Below are positions 1 to 9,088 of a stretch of 64,000 bases of DNA, piece after piece (within the stretch, counting starts at the first letter, position 1; the number at the start of each line of letters is the position of its first letter). The notes under the pieces were generated by a model, which was given only the letters and a program-made list of their open reading frames with translations, was not told where the DNA came from and ran no database searches. The stretch covers positions 124,001-188,000 of the forward strand of contig PLCA01000003.1 of NCBI GenBank assembly GCA_003134685.1, read 5' to 3'. The position numbers and the translations under genes are program-made. The DNA comes from Gemmatimonadota bacterium (GTDB taxonomy: Bacteria; Gemmatimonadota; Gemmatimonadetes; Gemmatimonadales; Gemmatimonadaceae).

Positions 1-338
1 GGTCAGCCGCACGCGAATCGAATGGAGCTACCACGATCCAGTGCGGCGACCTAAAGCTGGATCTCGACGCCCGGGCGCTTACCCGCAGCGGTGCCCTGGT
101 ACACCTGACGCCCACTGAGTGGGAGCTCCTGCGCGTCCTCATGACGCACGCCGGCAAGACGATGACGCACAGGCAGCTTTTTTCCGCGGTCTGGGCGGGG
201 CGGGCTTACGGCGACGCCCAGCAGTATCTTCGCGTCCACATTGCCAACCTTCGTCGGAAGATCGAACCCGATCCTCTGAGTCCCTGCTACATCTTCACCG
301 AGCCGGGAGTAGGGTATCGGTTCGCTTCGTGCGAGTGA
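1..338 (+). CDS. kdpE: KdpE-like OmpR-family response regulator, C-terminal part (5' truncated by window edge)
   Basis: The frame is open from base 3 and ends in TGA at 336-338. What remains is the winged-helix effector domain of an OmpR/PhoB regulator: a recognisable LTPTEWELLRVL helix, the LRVHIANLRRKIEP recognition helix and a terminal GVGYRF wing. The receiver domain lies outside the window. The following gene encodes a DUF4118 histidine kinase and starts inside this stop codon (GTGA overlap), an arrangement typical of kdpDE pairs. It is therefore probably the DNA-binding partner controlling the kdp operon at 19-26 kb. The KdpE identity rests on this context; as a family member, OmpR-type is certain. 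Confidence 0.8.
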   Translation, partial: SAARESNGATTIQCGDLKLDLDARALTRSGALVHLTPTEWELLRVLMTHAGKTMTHRQLFSAVWAGRAYGDAQQYLRVHIANLRRKIEPDPLSPCYIFTEPGVGYRFASCE

Positions 339-1417
339 TCCATGACGAATCGGGTTCCGTCATGAGCAGAGTCGCTGGTGGCTGGATTCGCTCCCGGAAC
401 GTGGTATGGATTCTGGCCTTCTCCAGCCTCGCGGTCGCGGCTTTGATCCTATTCGTGTTCCGGCGAGACCTCGATAAGGCGCACGTCGCGCTGGTTTTTC
501 TCCTCGTCGTCCTCGCGTCCAGTGCATCGGGCGGCCGCGTACTGGGAGTGGCGATTGCACTAACGGCATTCCTCCTATTTGACTGGTTCTTCCTTCCGCC
601 CTACAACACCCTACTGGTTCGCAATCCGCTCGACTGGGTGGTCCTCGTCGCGTTTCTCATAACAAGCTTTGTCGCCGCCGAGCTTCTTTATCGCGCGCGC
701 GCCGAGCGTGCGGCGGTCGAGAGAGCGGAAGCGCTGCGCGAAGCCGATAAGCTCAAGGACGCGCTTCTCGCTTCCCTCTCACACGATCTGAGAACGCCGC
801 TGACTACGATCAAAGCTCTCGCCCACGAGCTCCAGCCGCTGGGTGACGAGCGGACACTCATCATCGAAGAGCAGGCGGATCGGCTGAATCGGCTCGTCAC
901 GGACTTGCTCGATGTCGCGCGCCTCGACGGCGGCGCGCTGCCGCTGGATATCCAGGTCAATGCCGCCGACGATCTGCTCGGTGCCGTCGGGCAGCACGTG
1001 TCCGGCCGGCCAGATCGGAACCGATTGAATGTCGCTCTCGACGATCCTGCCGCGCTTTCGCTAGGTCGCTTCGATTTTGTTCACTCGCTGCGAATTCTCA
1101 CGAACCTGGTAGATAACGCGCTCAAGTATGCCCCCGTCGACACGCCCGTCGAAGTGACGGGCGGTCTCGATAACGGCGAGATCGTGTTTCGCGTGGCCGA
1201 TCGCGGCGCTGGGATTCCCGCGACCGAGCGTGATCGACTCTTCACGCCGTTTTACCGTGCTTCAGGGCGAGTTCCCGACGCGGGCTCGGTCGGCCTCGGG
1301 CTTTCGATCGCGCGCCGGCTGGCGGAAGCTCAACGCGGGACTCTCGGATATAGCGACCGGCCAGGCGGCGGATCGGTGTTCGAGCTCCGGCTTCCGGCCG
1401 CGGACACGTCGCCCTAG
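335..1417 (+). CDS. Sensor histidine kinase with KdpD-type DUF4118 membrane domain (lacks the KdpD N-terminal sensor)
   Basis: An inner-membrane kinase. About four hydrophobic segments (residues 20-120) match the DUF4118 module of KdpD, including a LFDWFFLPPYNTL loop. They are followed by a HisKA dimerisation domain with the phospho-accepting His in LSHDLRTPL, an N-box (NLVDNALKYA), a G1 box (DRGAGIP) and a G2 region (GLGLSIARRL). The catalytic core looks intact. The KdpD/Usp sensor half and the GAF domain of classical KdpD (about 890 aa) are absent; a stand-alone KdpD sensor protein is encoded at 24855-26081. The start is either GTG 335, overlapping the kdpE stop and suggesting translational coupling, or ATG 362. 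Neither has a strong ribosome site. An intrinsic terminator follows. Confidence 0.85.
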   Translation: MIHDESGSVMSRVAGGWIRSRNVVWILAFSSLAVAALILFVFRRDLDKAHVALVFLLVVLASSASGGRVLGVAIALTAFLLFDWFFLPPYNTLLVRNPLDWVVLVAFLITSFVAAELLYRARAERAAVERAEALREADKLKDALLASLSHDLRTPLTTIKALAHELQPLGDERTLIIEEQADRLNRLVTDLLDVARLDGGALPLDIQVNAADDLLGAVGQHVSGRPDRNRLNVALDDPAALSLGRFDFVHSLRILTNLVDNALKYAPVDTPVEVTGGLDNGEIVFRVADRGAGIPATERDRLFTPFYRASGRVPDAGSVGLGLSIARRLAEAQRGTLGYSDRPGGGSVFELRLPAADTSP

Positions 1418-1457
1418 TGTCAGACCTAGCCATATTCGAGCAATCGACGTGAGGGTC

Positions 1458-1481
1458 GCGCAGACATTGCGCCTTTTTTTT
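1458..1481 (+). terminator. Intrinsic terminator after the kdpE-kinase pair
   Basis: A perfect 5-bp stem (GCGCA/TGCGC, 1458-1462 and 1468-1472) with a 5-nt loop is followed after one C by eight T residues (1474-1481). It separates the two-component genes from the ATP-grasp cluster, so that cluster probably has its own promoter within 1482-1571. Confidence 0.7.
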
Positions 1482-1571
1482 CGCCCCATTCCAGGACTGC
1501 GCTCAAACCCGCGTTTTCCCCACACGCCACGCCGCGTTATGTTCTTCCAGCCACTACGGAGCGCACACCCC

Positions 1572-2495
1572 ATGGAACTGAAGATCGGACTCCTCGTCGG
1601 CCGGGAGTGGTCCTTTCCACCGGCGTTCATCGAGGAAGTGAACCGCCGCAAGGCCGGGGTCACCGCCGAGTACGTGTCGCTGGACATCACACGCATGGGC
1701 GTGCCGGGTGAATACGCCGTGATCATCGATCGCATCTCGCATGAAGTCGGCTTCTACCGCGCGTATCTCAAGCACGCGTCGCTCATGGGGACCAAGGTCG
1801 TGAACAATCCGTTCATGTGGTCGGCCGACGACAAGTTCTTCGACGCGTCGCTCGCGACCGTGCTTGGCGTGGCGAGTCCCAAAACCGTCGTGCTCCCCAA
1901 CAAGAAGTACATCCCCGCCATCTCGCACTCGGAGAGCCTCCGCAATCTCAAGTACCCGATGGACTGGAAGGGCGCGATCGAGTACGTAGGGCTCCCATGC
2001 GTGCTCAAGGACGCGCACGGCGGTGGATGGCGGGACGTCTACATTTGCCGCTCCCTCGATGAGGTGATGCGGCACTACAACGACAGCGGCCTGCTCACGA
2101 TGCTCCTCCAGGAGTTCATCGAGTGGGACAAGTACATCCGCTGCCTCTGCCTCGGACAGGAGTACGTGCTCCCCATGCAGTACGACCCGAAGGCACGCCG
2201 CTACATCGAGGACGAGAGCTACCTGCAGCCCTCGCTCAGGAAGCGGATCATCGACGATGCGCTGACGCTGGTGCGCGCGCTCGGCTACGATATGAACAGC
2301 GTGGAGTTCGCGGTGCGCGGCGACGTGCCGTATGCCATCGACTTCATGAATCCCGCGCCGGACATGGACATCAACTCGCTGACCCGTCCCTTCTTCGACT
2401 GGACGGTGCAGCACATGGCCGACATGGCTATCCGCATGGCGCTGGCGCCACTCACGTCGCCGCAGCCGGCGAAGTTCGCGACGGTGCGGGGGTGA
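1572..2495 (+). CDS. ATP-grasp (RimK-like) amide ligase, first gene of the ligase cluster
   Basis: A 307-aa soluble protein with an ATP-grasp fold. Residues 140-200 carry the nucleotide-binding segment (LPCVLKDAHGGGWRDV, Lys146) and the LLQEFIEWDKYIRCLCLG segment seen in RimK/ATP-grasp ligases. Near residue 265 FMNPAPDMD occupies the place of the usual metal-binding E-x-N motif. Such enzymes activate a carboxylate as acyl-phosphate and join it to an amine. The substrate is unknown. The start at ATG 1572 has GGAG about 10 nt upstream. The stop codon overlaps the next start (GTGA). The next genes encode a second ATP-grasp-like protein and a GCS2 ligase, suggesting joint synthesis of one product. 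Confidence 0.75.
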   Translation: MELKIGLLVGREWSFPPAFIEEVNRRKAGVTAEYVSLDITRMGVPGEYAVIIDRISHEVGFYRAYLKHASLMGTKVVNNPFMWSADDKFFDASLATVLGVASPKTVVLPNKKYIPAISHSESLRNLKYPMDWKGAIEYVGLPCVLKDAHGGGWRDVYICRSLDEVMRHYNDSGLLTMLLQEFIEWDKYIRCLCLGQEYVLPMQYDPKARRYIEDESYLQPSLRKRIIDDALTLVRALGYDMNSVEFAVRGDVPYAIDFMNPAPDMDINSLTRPFFDWTVQHMADMAIRMALAPLTSPQPAKFATVRG

Positions 2496-3844
2496 AGTCC
2501 GCGGTCGCGCGCTACCACGACCTGCTCACGCCCGAAGCGGCGGCGGACTCGCACGACTGGTTCGTGCGCGAGCTCGGCGCGAAAGGTCTCGAGTTCGGCG
2601 GGCGCCCGCTCTGCTCCGTTCTTCGTCCGCGCTTTCTGACGGTGGAGCAGTACCGGCTGATCGCCGATCGCTCGGCGCTCGTACTGTCGGCGCTCGAAAC
2701 CGCCCGCGTGGCGGCGATGTCCGACAAGGTCCTTCGCGCCCAGTTCCGCCTGCATGACTGGGAGGAGTCGCTCCTCCACGAGGATCCGGGATTTCGCGAC
2801 GCCAGCCCCACCTCCCGTCTCGACGCTTTTTTTGACGAGGGCGCCGACGCGTCGGGACTCAAGTTCACCGAATACAACGCCGAGACGCCGGCGGGAGCAG
2901 GGTACGGCGACGAGCTCACCACGCTTTTCATGTCGCTCCCCGTCATGTCGAAGTTCAGGCGCGAGTATCACTGCTGGCCGCTGCCGGCGACGCCGGGCGT
3001 GGCGCACGCGCTGCTCGCCGCGCACCGTGAGTGGAGCGGCACCCGTGAGGCCCCGCGCATCGCGATCGTGGACTGGTCAGACGTCCCGACCCAGAGCGAG
3101 TTCGTCATCTTTCGCGACTTCTTTCAGGGGAACGGGTTGGAATGCGTGATCGCCGATCCGCGGGAGATGGAGTACAGGAACGGAAAGCTCTTCGCCAGCG
3201 ACGTGCACGTGACGCTGATCTACAAGCGCGTGCTCATCGACGAGCTGGTGAAGGAGTGCGGGCTTGAACACGACGTGATTCGCGCCGTGCGGGAAGGCGC
3301 CGTATGCATGGTCAACCCTTTTCGGTGCAAGCTGCTGCACAAGAAGGCGAGCCTCGCCGTCATCGGGGATGAGCGTAACGCGAGACTGTTCAGTGAAGCG
3401 GAGCGGCGCGCGGTCGCGCTGCATGTACCGTGGACGCGCGTCGTCGAGGAGCGCTCCACGGAAGTCGATGGAAAGCGAATCGACCTGCTGCCGTGGATGG
3501 CGGAGAACCGGGAGCGGCTGGTGCTCAAACCGAACGACGATTACGGGGGACGTGGTATCGTGCTCGGCTGGGCGGTCAGCGGCGACAAGTGGCAGAACGC
3601 CATCCGCACGGCGGTCGACGAGCCCTACATCGTGCAGCAGCGGGTGACGATCCCAGAGGAGCCGTTTCCATCGTGGGTCAACGGCGCGCTGGACATCCAC
3701 GATCGTTCTCTCGATACCGCTCCCTATGTTTCACACGGCCGCTTCGTGGAGGGATGCCTCACGCGCATCTCCACCGACGAGTTGTTGAACGTTACCGCCG
3801 GCGGCGGCTCGAACGTCCCAACCGTTCTGCTGGAGAAGCGATGA
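2492..3844 (+). CDS. ATP-grasp-like protein resembling circularly permuted/glutathionylspermidine-synthase-type ligases
   Basis: A 450-aa protein starting at GTG 2492, four bases into the preceding stop codon. The C-terminal third contains an ATP-binding segment [18 protein letters not shown] (Lys346) and PYIVQQRV, followed by an acidic stretch and a glycine-rich end ([12 protein letters not shown]). The N-terminal two thirds include a conserved-looking [17 protein letters not shown] region. This order, with the nucleotide-binding lysine late in the chain, resembles circularly permuted ATP-grasp ligases such as the glutathionylspermidine synthase group, but I cannot assign a precise family. 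It ends in an ATGA overlap with the GCS2 gene, so the two are probably translated together. Confidence 0.65.
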   Translation: MKSAVARYHDLLTPEAAADSHDWFVRELGAKGLEFGGRPLCSVLRPRFLTVEQYRLIADRSALVLSALETARVAAMSDKVLRAQFRLHDWEESLLHEDPGFRDASPTSRLDAFFDEGADASGLKFTEYNAETPAGAGYGDELTTLFMSLPVMSKFRREYHCWPLPATPGVAHALLAAHREWSGTREAPRIAIVDWSDVPTQSEFVIFRDFFQGNGLECVIADPREMEYRNGKLFASDVHVTLIYKRVLIDELVKECGLEHDVIRAVREGAVCMVNPFRCKLLHKKASLAVIGDERNARLFSEAERRAVALHVPWTRVVEERSTEVDGKRIDLLPWMAENRERLVLKPNDDYGGRGIVLGWAVSGDKWQNAIRTAVDEPYIVQQRVTIPEEPFPSWVNGALDIHDRSLDTAPYVSHGRFVEGCLTRISTDELLNVTAGGGSNVPTVLLEKR

Positions 3845-4983
3845 AGTCGTCACAGCTGAACCCTCCTTCTCTCACGGTCGGCATCGAGGAGGAGTACCAG
3901 ATCATCGATCCCGTGACGCGGGAGCTGCAGAACGGTATCGAGAAAATCATGAAGTCCGACCTGCTGCTGCTGCGCGACGTAAAGCCGGAGCTGCACCAGT
4001 GTCAGGTGGAGGTCGGCACGCGCGTCTGCAACACGATCCAGGAAGCGCGCGACGAGTTGGTGAAGCTGCGCCGCGCGATCATCGAGGTGGCGGCCACGTA
4101 TGGCCTCGCGATCGGCGCCGCCGGGACCCATCCGATCTCCAACTGGCAGCTGCAGCACGTGACGCCGCTCGAGCGCTACCTCGGCGTGAAGGAGGAGCTG
4201 CAGGATCTGGCGGACCGTCTGCTCATCTTCGGCACCCACGTGCACATCGGCATCGAGGATCCCGAGTTCCGCATCGACTGCCTTAACGCGGCTCGATACG
4301 TGCTTCCCCACATCCTCTGCCTGTCCACCAGCTCTCCGTTCTGGGCTGGCCGCAACACGGGACTGCGCTCGTACCGGAGCATCGTCTTCAAGAACTTCCC
4401 GCGCAGCGGCGTGCCGCGAATTTTCTCGAGCAACGCGGACTACCTTGACCTCGTGGACACGCTCGTCCGGACGAAGAGCATCCCCGACGCGTCCAAGCTC
4501 TGGTGGGACATCCGGCCGCACTACAAGTACCCGACGCTCGAGTTCCGAAACTGCGACGTCTGCACGCGCGTTGACGAAGCGATTTGCGTCGCCGCAATCC
4601 TGCAGGCGGTGGTGGCGAAGATGTGGAAGCTGAGGCGCGACAATCTGGCCTTCCGGGTGTACCGCTCCGAGCTCATCGAGGAGAACAAGTGGCGCGCCGT
4701 CCGTTGGGGCCTGACGGGCAAGCTGATAGATTTCGGCAAGAAGCAGGAGCTCCCGGCTCCGGTGCTCATCAAGGAGCTGATCGAGTGGTTCCTGGGTGAC
4801 GTGATGGACGAGCTGGGCACGCGGAAGGAGATCGAGTACGCCTACCGCATCATGGAAGAAGGGTCGAGCGCCGACCGGCAGCTCGCGACGTTCAAGCGGA
4901 CCGGAGACTTGAAGAGTGTCGTGGATCAGATCATCGCAGAGACTGCCGAGGGCGTCATGACGCCGGCGAGCGGCGCCACATGA
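3841..4983 (+). CDS. Carboxylate-amine ligase of the glutamate-cysteine ligase 2 (GCS2/YbdK) family
   Basis: A 380-aa member of the GCS2 family, glutamine-synthetase-fold enzymes that couple the gamma-carboxylate of glutamate (or a similar acid) to an amine using ATP. Visible hallmarks are [11 protein letters not shown] at residues 13-23 (metal-binding glutamates), GTHVHIG, and a strand [15 protein letters not shown]. Length matches YbdK/EgtA-like proteins (about 370-400 aa). The start ATG 3841 overlaps the upstream stop, and the stop overlaps the next start (ATGA). True glutathione synthesis is possible, but the four ATP-grasp neighbours and a gamma-glutamyl hydrolase suggest a specialised metabolite. 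The amine partner cannot be read from the sequence. Confidence 0.85.
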   Translation: MKSSQLNPPSLTVGIEEEYQIIDPVTRELQNGIEKIMKSDLLLLRDVKPELHQCQVEVGTRVCNTIQEARDELVKLRRAIIEVAATYGLAIGAAGTHPISNWQLQHVTPLERYLGVKEELQDLADRLLIFGTHVHIGIEDPEFRIDCLNAARYVLPHILCLSTSSPFWAGRNTGLRSYRSIVFKNFPRSGVPRIFSSNADYLDLVDTLVRTKSIPDASKLWWDIRPHYKYPTLEFRNCDVCTRVDEAICVAAILQAVVAKMWKLRRDNLAFRVYRSELIEENKWRAVRWGLTGKLIDFGKKQELPAPVLIKELIEWFLGDVMDELGTRKEIEYAYRIMEEGSSADRQLATFKRTGDLKSVVDQIIAETAEGVMTPASGAT

Positions 4984-5786
4984 GGCGCGCGCCAAGGCCC
5001 GTGATTGGCGTTACGACGCAGACGCTCGAGGAGATTCCGGACGAGTTGCCGCGCTGCTGGATCATGAGCCAGCGGTACGTGAGCACGCTGACCGCGTCGG
5101 GTGCCGTCCCCTGGATCGTCCCGCTCCTCGACGATCCCGAGACGTTGCGCGCGATCTACGACCGGCTGGACGGCATCTTCCTCCCAGGCGGCGTTGACAT
5201 CGATCCCAGCTCGTACAACGAGACTCGCACCAGCGCCTGCGGCCGCGTCGACCCCGACCGCGACAAGACGGAGATCATGCTCGCGGAGTGGGCGATGCAC
5301 GACCGGAAACCAATCCTGGCCGTGTGCCGCGGGGCACAACTGCTGTCCGTCGCGGTCGGCGGAACGCTCTACCAGGACGTGGGCTCGGAGCATCCGGGCG
5401 CGATCAAGCACGACTATTTCCCCAAGGCGGGCGCGAACACGCGGCAGGACCTCGTGCATCCCGTAACGATCGTCGCGAACACGCAGTTGAGCCGCGTGCT
5501 CGGAACGGACACCGTGCTCGTGAACAGCATGCACCACCAGGGCATCAAGCGGCTCGCGCCGACCCTGGTCGCAAACGCCTTCGCGCCAGACGGTCTGATC
5601 GAGGGCGTCGAGTCCGCCGAGTCCGCCGAGGACGACTTCGTGCTCGGCGTGCAGTGGCATCCGGAGGACCTGGCGGACTCCGAGCCGAAGATGCGGAAGC
5701 TCTTCGACGCGTTCATCGAGGCGGCGGCGGCGCGGCGGCGCGGATCGCGGCCGCACCGCACCCCAACGGCAGCTCGCGGTTCGTGA
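4980..5786 (+). CDS. Class I glutamine amidotransferase-like hydrolase, PuuD/peptidase C26 family
   Basis: A 268-aa protein with the full catalytic triad of gamma-glutamyl-GABA hydrolases: nucleophile Cys116 in AVCRGAQLL, and His227/Glu229 in VQWHPED. The oxyanion-type segment [14 protein letters not shown] is typical of PuuD. Family members hydrolyse gamma-glutamyl amides; in this cluster it could trim or recycle a gamma-glutamylated intermediate made by the adjacent GCS2 ligase. The C-terminal 20 residues are basic and unconserved-looking. The start overlaps the GCS2 stop by 4 nt. A short repeat (ESAESAED) comes from a duplicated GAGTCCGCC at about 5607-5630. Confidence 0.85.
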   Translation: MRRAPRPVIGVTTQTLEEIPDELPRCWIMSQRYVSTLTASGAVPWIVPLLDDPETLRAIYDRLDGIFLPGGVDIDPSSYNETRTSACGRVDPDRDKTEIMLAEWAMHDRKPILAVCRGAQLLSVAVGGTLYQDVGSEHPGAIKHDYFPKAGANTRQDLVHPVTIVANTQLSRVLGTDTVLVNSMHHQGIKRLAPTLVANAFAPDGLIEGVESAESAEDDFVLGVQWHPEDLADSEPKMRKLFDAFIEAAAARRRGSRPHRTPTAARGS

Positions 5787-5837
5787 TCTCGCCCGGCGCT
5801 TCCGGGCACTGAGCATCGCCGACATCGGGAGATCCTC

Positions 5838-6596
5838 TTGAAATTCGTGGACGACCGCCTTCCGCGTCGCCTCGACGGTTGGCGAAGCCCGAGACTCGGG
5901 CTGCAGATGCCGATCGTCACCTACGGCACACGCGGCCGGCCCATCCTGCTCTTTCCGACCGCGGCGGCCGACTACCTGGAGAACGAGCGCTTCTTCCTCG
6001 TGAAAGCGGTGGAACCCGCGATCATGGCGGGCCGGATCAGACTCTTCTCCATCGACAGCATCAACCAGTACGCCTGGATGGACCGCTCGCTCCCCGTGCG
6101 CGAGCAGGCGCGCCGACAGGCGCTCTATTCGGGCTACGTAGAGGAGGAGGTCGTCCCCTACATCCGTGCCGCCGTGGGCAACAAGTCGGAGAGGATCGCC
6201 ACCACTGGCGCGAGCTTCGGCGCTTTCCACGCAGCGAACGCATTCTTCCGGCGGCCCGATCTGTTCGACACGGTGATCGGCATGAGCGGCTTCTACGATC
6301 TAGGGCCCTCCTATCTGCTCGGTTACTCGGACGAGAACTGCTTCTTCAACAACCCCGCGTGGTATCTGCCGGGACTCTCGGGCGCGCCGCTGCGCACGCT
6401 CCAGCATCACGGCCGCATCGTGATCGCGACGGGCCAGGGTGCCTACGAAGCGCCCGATGCGTCGCGGAATCTCTCGGAGATCCTCCATCGAAAAGGCATT
6501 CCGCACTGGCTCGACGTATGGGGACACGACGTGAACCACGACTGGCCCTGGTGGCGGAAGATGCTGCCGCACTTCATCGACAAGCTCGGCTACTAG
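5838..6596 (+). CDS. Alpha/beta-hydrolase esterase of the esterase D-like group
   Basis: A 252-aa soluble protein with a TTG start at 5838, preceded by GGGAGA at a good spacing. The nucleophile elbow is TGASFGAFHA (Ser126), in a fold resembling PF00756 putative esterases, with late His residues (HDVNHDW) as candidates for the catalytic histidine. No signal peptide is visible, so it acts in the cytoplasm. It lies 51 nt after the PuuD-like gene and 7 nt before another ATP-grasp gene, inside the ligase cluster. It may hydrolyse, or transfer, an acyl group on the cluster's product. The stop is a tandem TAGTAG. Confidence 0.75.
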   Translation: MKFVDDRLPRRLDGWRSPRLGLQMPIVTYGTRGRPILLFPTAAADYLENERFFLVKAVEPAIMAGRIRLFSIDSINQYAWMDRSLPVREQARRQALYSGYVEEEVVPYIRAAVGNKSERIATTGASFGAFHAANAFFRRPDLFDTVIGMSGFYDLGPSYLLGYSDENCFFNNPAWYLPGLSGAPLRTLQHHGRIVIATGQGAYEAPDASRNLSEILHRKGIPHWLDVWGHDVNHDWPWWRKMLPHFIDKLGY

Positions 6597-6603
6597 TAGC
6601 CTG

Positions 6604-7824
6604 ATGCCGACGGCGGTGTTCGTGGCTCCCATCTTGTCCGAAAATGCGACGCGCATGATCGAGGCTGTGGCAAGTCTGCCCGGTGTCAGGCTCGGTGTTA
6701 TCACGCAGGATCCCGCGGAAAAACTCTCGCCCGGCCTCGCGGCGAAGGTGGCCGCGCACTGGCGCGTGGACGACGTGCTCGACCACTGGCAGCTCTCGTG
6801 GGCGGCGGAAGAGCTGACGCGACGCATCGGTCCCATCGACCGCCTCTTCGGTGCCTACGAACAGCTGCAGGTTCCGCTGGCCGAGGTTCGTGAGAAGATG
6901 GGCATCAGCGGGATGGGCGCCGCGGTGGCGCGCCGTTTCCGCGACAAGTCTGAAATGAAGGACGCGCTGCGCGCGGCCGGTCTTCCGTGCGCCAGGCACG
7001 CTCTCGTGGAAAGCGCCGACGAGGCCGTCGCGTTCACGCGAAAGGTCGGCTATCCGGTCGTGATCAAGCCGCCAGCGGGAGCCGGCGCGATTGCGACGTT
7101 CCGCGCCGACGACGAGGCATCACTACGCGCGGCCGTCGCAAAGGCGGCGCCGCGCGCGGGTCACGCGGCGCTCGTGGAGGAATTCATCACCGGCGACGAG
7201 CACTCGCTGGAGACGATTTCCATTGGAGGGCGCGCGGTGTGGCATTCACTAACGCACTACTACCCGACCCCACTGGACGTTGTGCGCAATCCGTGGATTC
7301 AGTGGTGCGTGCTGTGCCCGCGTGAAGTGGACGACGCGCGCTACGACGACATTCGGAAGGCCGGCTCGCGCGCGCTGGAGGTCCTCGGCATGGAGACCGG
7401 GCTGAGTCACATGGAATGGTTCCGACGCGCTGACGGCACTATTGCGATCTCCGAAGTGGCGGCTCGCCCGCCGGGCGCCCAGATTACGACGCTCAATTCC
7501 CGCGCGCACGACATCGACTTCGTCCGCGCCTGGGCGCAACTGATGGTGTTCGGCACCTTCGAGCGTCCGACCCGAAAGTACGCGGTGGGCGCGGCTTTCC
7601 TGCGTGGCCATGGAAGCGGAAGGATCCAGCACGTACACGGCCTCGACCAGATCGGCCGCGAGATGGGGCCGCTCGTCGTGGACGTGAAGCTTCCGTCTCT
7701 CGGGCAGGCTCCGGCCGCGAGCTACGAGGGTGACGGTTACATTATCTTGCGTCATCCCGAGACAGCCGTAGTCATGCGCGCGCTGCAGCGGCTGATTTCG
7801 GTCGTGAAGGTCGAGCTCGGATGA
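6604..7824 (+). CDS. ATP-grasp ligase (carbamoyl-phosphate-synthase-like type), paralogue A
   Basis: A 406-aa enzyme with a Rossmann-like pre-ATP-grasp N-terminus and a standard ATP-grasp core: YPVVIKPPAGAGAIATF (Lys155), ALVEEFITGDEHSLETI, and the metal-binding ISEVAARPPGAQ. It is clearly paralogous to the next gene: both share the P-[VI]-[VI]-I-K-P-x-A-G-A-G segment, E-x-A-A-R-P-x-G-A and a C-terminal G-R-I-Q...D-G-Y-[IV] module. It probably forms an amide bond on the same scaffold as its twin, with different substrate specificity. Position between two esterases and 7 nt after the first supports a common operon. Confidence 0.8.
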   Translation: MPTAVFVAPILSENATRMIEAVASLPGVRLGVITQDPAEKLSPGLAAKVAAHWRVDDVLDHWQLSWAAEELTRRIGPIDRLFGAYEQLQVPLAEVREKMGISGMGAAVARRFRDKSEMKDALRAAGLPCARHALVESADEAVAFTRKVGYPVVIKPPAGAGAIATFRADDEASLRAAVAKAAPRAGHAALVEEFITGDEHSLETISIGGRAVWHSLTHYYPTPLDVVRNPWIQWCVLCPREVDDARYDDIRKAGSRALEVLGMETGLSHMEWFRRADGTIAISEVAARPPGAQITTLNSRAHDIDFVRAWAQLMVFGTFERPTRKYAVGAAFLRGHGSGRIQHVHGLDQIGREMGPLVVDVKLPSLGQAPAASYEGDGYIILRHPETAVVMRALQRLISVVKVELG

Positions 7825-7864
7825 AGCGCCCCGACTCTCCACGCATCTGCGCACGGAGTTGACG

Positions 7865-9082
7865 ATGAATGTCATGATGATCGCCCCGGGCTATCCCGAT
7901 GAGATGCCATTATTCGTTCGCGGGCTCGCGCTCGAGGGCGCCGCGGTGATCGGCGTCGGCGACCAACCCGAAGGAGACGTGCCGCCGCTGGCGAAGCAGC
8001 ATCTCGCGGCTTACGTGCGAGTGCCCAGCCTTCAGGACGAGGACGGAGTCGTCAAGGCGGCGACGCAGTGGGCCAAAGGCAAGAAGATCGATCGGGTGAT
8101 CTGTCTCTGGGAGCCGGGTGTGCTCCTGGCCGCGCGGCTGCGCGAGGAGCTCGGCACCGGCGGCATGACCGTCGAGGAGTGCCTGCCGTTCCGCAGCAAG
8201 GACCTGATGAAGGAGAAGGTCGCGGCGGCGGGGATCAGGATTCCGAAGTACAAGTCGGCGAAGAGCGCCGCGGGCGTGCGCGCGGCCGCGAAGAAGATCG
8301 GTTTCCCGATCATCATCAAGCCGATCGCCGGCGCCGGCTCGATGGACACCTACCGCGCGGATAACGCAGCGGAGCTGAAGACCGCGATCTCCAAGATGGG
8401 TCATATCGATGAGGTGAACGTCGAGGAGTTCATCGACGGCGAGGAGTACACCTACGACACGATCTGCATCGACGGTAAGATCGTGTACACCAACATCGGC
8501 TACTACAGGCCGCGGCCGCTCGCGGGGCGGAGCCAGGAGTGGATCAGCCCGCAGACGCTCTGCCTGCGCGACCTGGACCTGCCCCACCTGGCCGGCGGCC
8601 ACCAAATGGGACACGCCGTGCTCAAAGCACTGCAGTTCAAGACTGGCTTCACGCACATGGAGTGGTATAGAAAATCCAATGGAGAGGTAGTGTTCGGCGA
8701 GATCGCCGCACGGCCGGCCGGAGCGCGCACCGTCGACCTCATGAACTTCGTCTCCGATATCGATCTCTTCCGCGGCTACGCGGAGGCCGAAGTTCACGGC
8801 CGCTTCACGGCCAACGTCGAGCGGAAGTACAACACCGCAAACGTCTTCAAGCGCGCGGAGGGGACGGGACGCATCCAACGCATCGAAGGCCTCGATCGGC
8901 TGCGGGCGAGGTACGGACCGCACATCGTGCACGTCGACCTGCTTCCGATCGGCGCGGCGCGCCGCAACTGGGTGCAGACGCTTCTGTCCGATGGCTACGT
9001 TTGCGTGCGGCATCCGGATCTGCAGACCACGATGGACATCGCCGATGCGGTAGGTACCGACCTGCATTTGTACGCGGGCTGA
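7865..9082 (+). CDS. ATP-grasp ligase, paralogue B
   Basis: A 405-aa enzyme with the ATP-grasp signature FPIIIKPIAGAGSMDTY (Lys152), VNVEEFIDGEEYTYDT and FGEIAARPAGARTVDL. I chose ATG 7865 because GGAG lies 6 nt upstream; a TTG at 7859 is in frame but worse placed. The domain order matches the preceding gene along the whole length, so the two arose by tandem duplication and then diverged strongly, which suggests two successive ligation steps. The substrate is unknown. It is followed after 6 nt by the last gene of the cluster. Confidence 0.8.
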   Translation: MNVMMIAPGYPDEMPLFVRGLALEGAAVIGVGDQPEGDVPPLAKQHLAAYVRVPSLQDEDGVVKAATQWAKGKKIDRVICLWEPGVLLAARLREELGTGGMTVEECLPFRSKDLMKEKVAAAGIRIPKYKSAKSAAGVRAAAKKIGFPIIIKPIAGAGSMDTYRADNAAELKTAISKMGHIDEVNVEEFIDGEEYTYDTICIDGKIVYTNIGYYRPRPLAGRSQEWISPQTLCLRDLDLPHLAGGHQMGHAVLKALQFKTGFTHMEWYRKSNGEVVFGEIAARPAGARTVDLMNFVSDIDLFRGYAEAEVHGRFTANVERKYNTANVFKRAEGTGRIQRIEGLDRLRARYGPHIVHVDLLPIGAARRNWVQTLLSDGYVCVRHPDLQTTMDIADAVGTDLHLYAG

Positions 9083-9088
9083 GCTCTC

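Noticed and set aside
5606-5630. Short GAGTCCGCC repeat in the PuuD-like gene
   Set aside because: In-frame and short; explained by local slippage encoding ESAESAED, not a regulatory repeat.
4926-6230. A 434-codon minus-strand frame opposite the PuuD-like and esterase genes
   Set aside because: Antisense to genes with intact catalytic triads; composition is that of a shadow frame with no domain.
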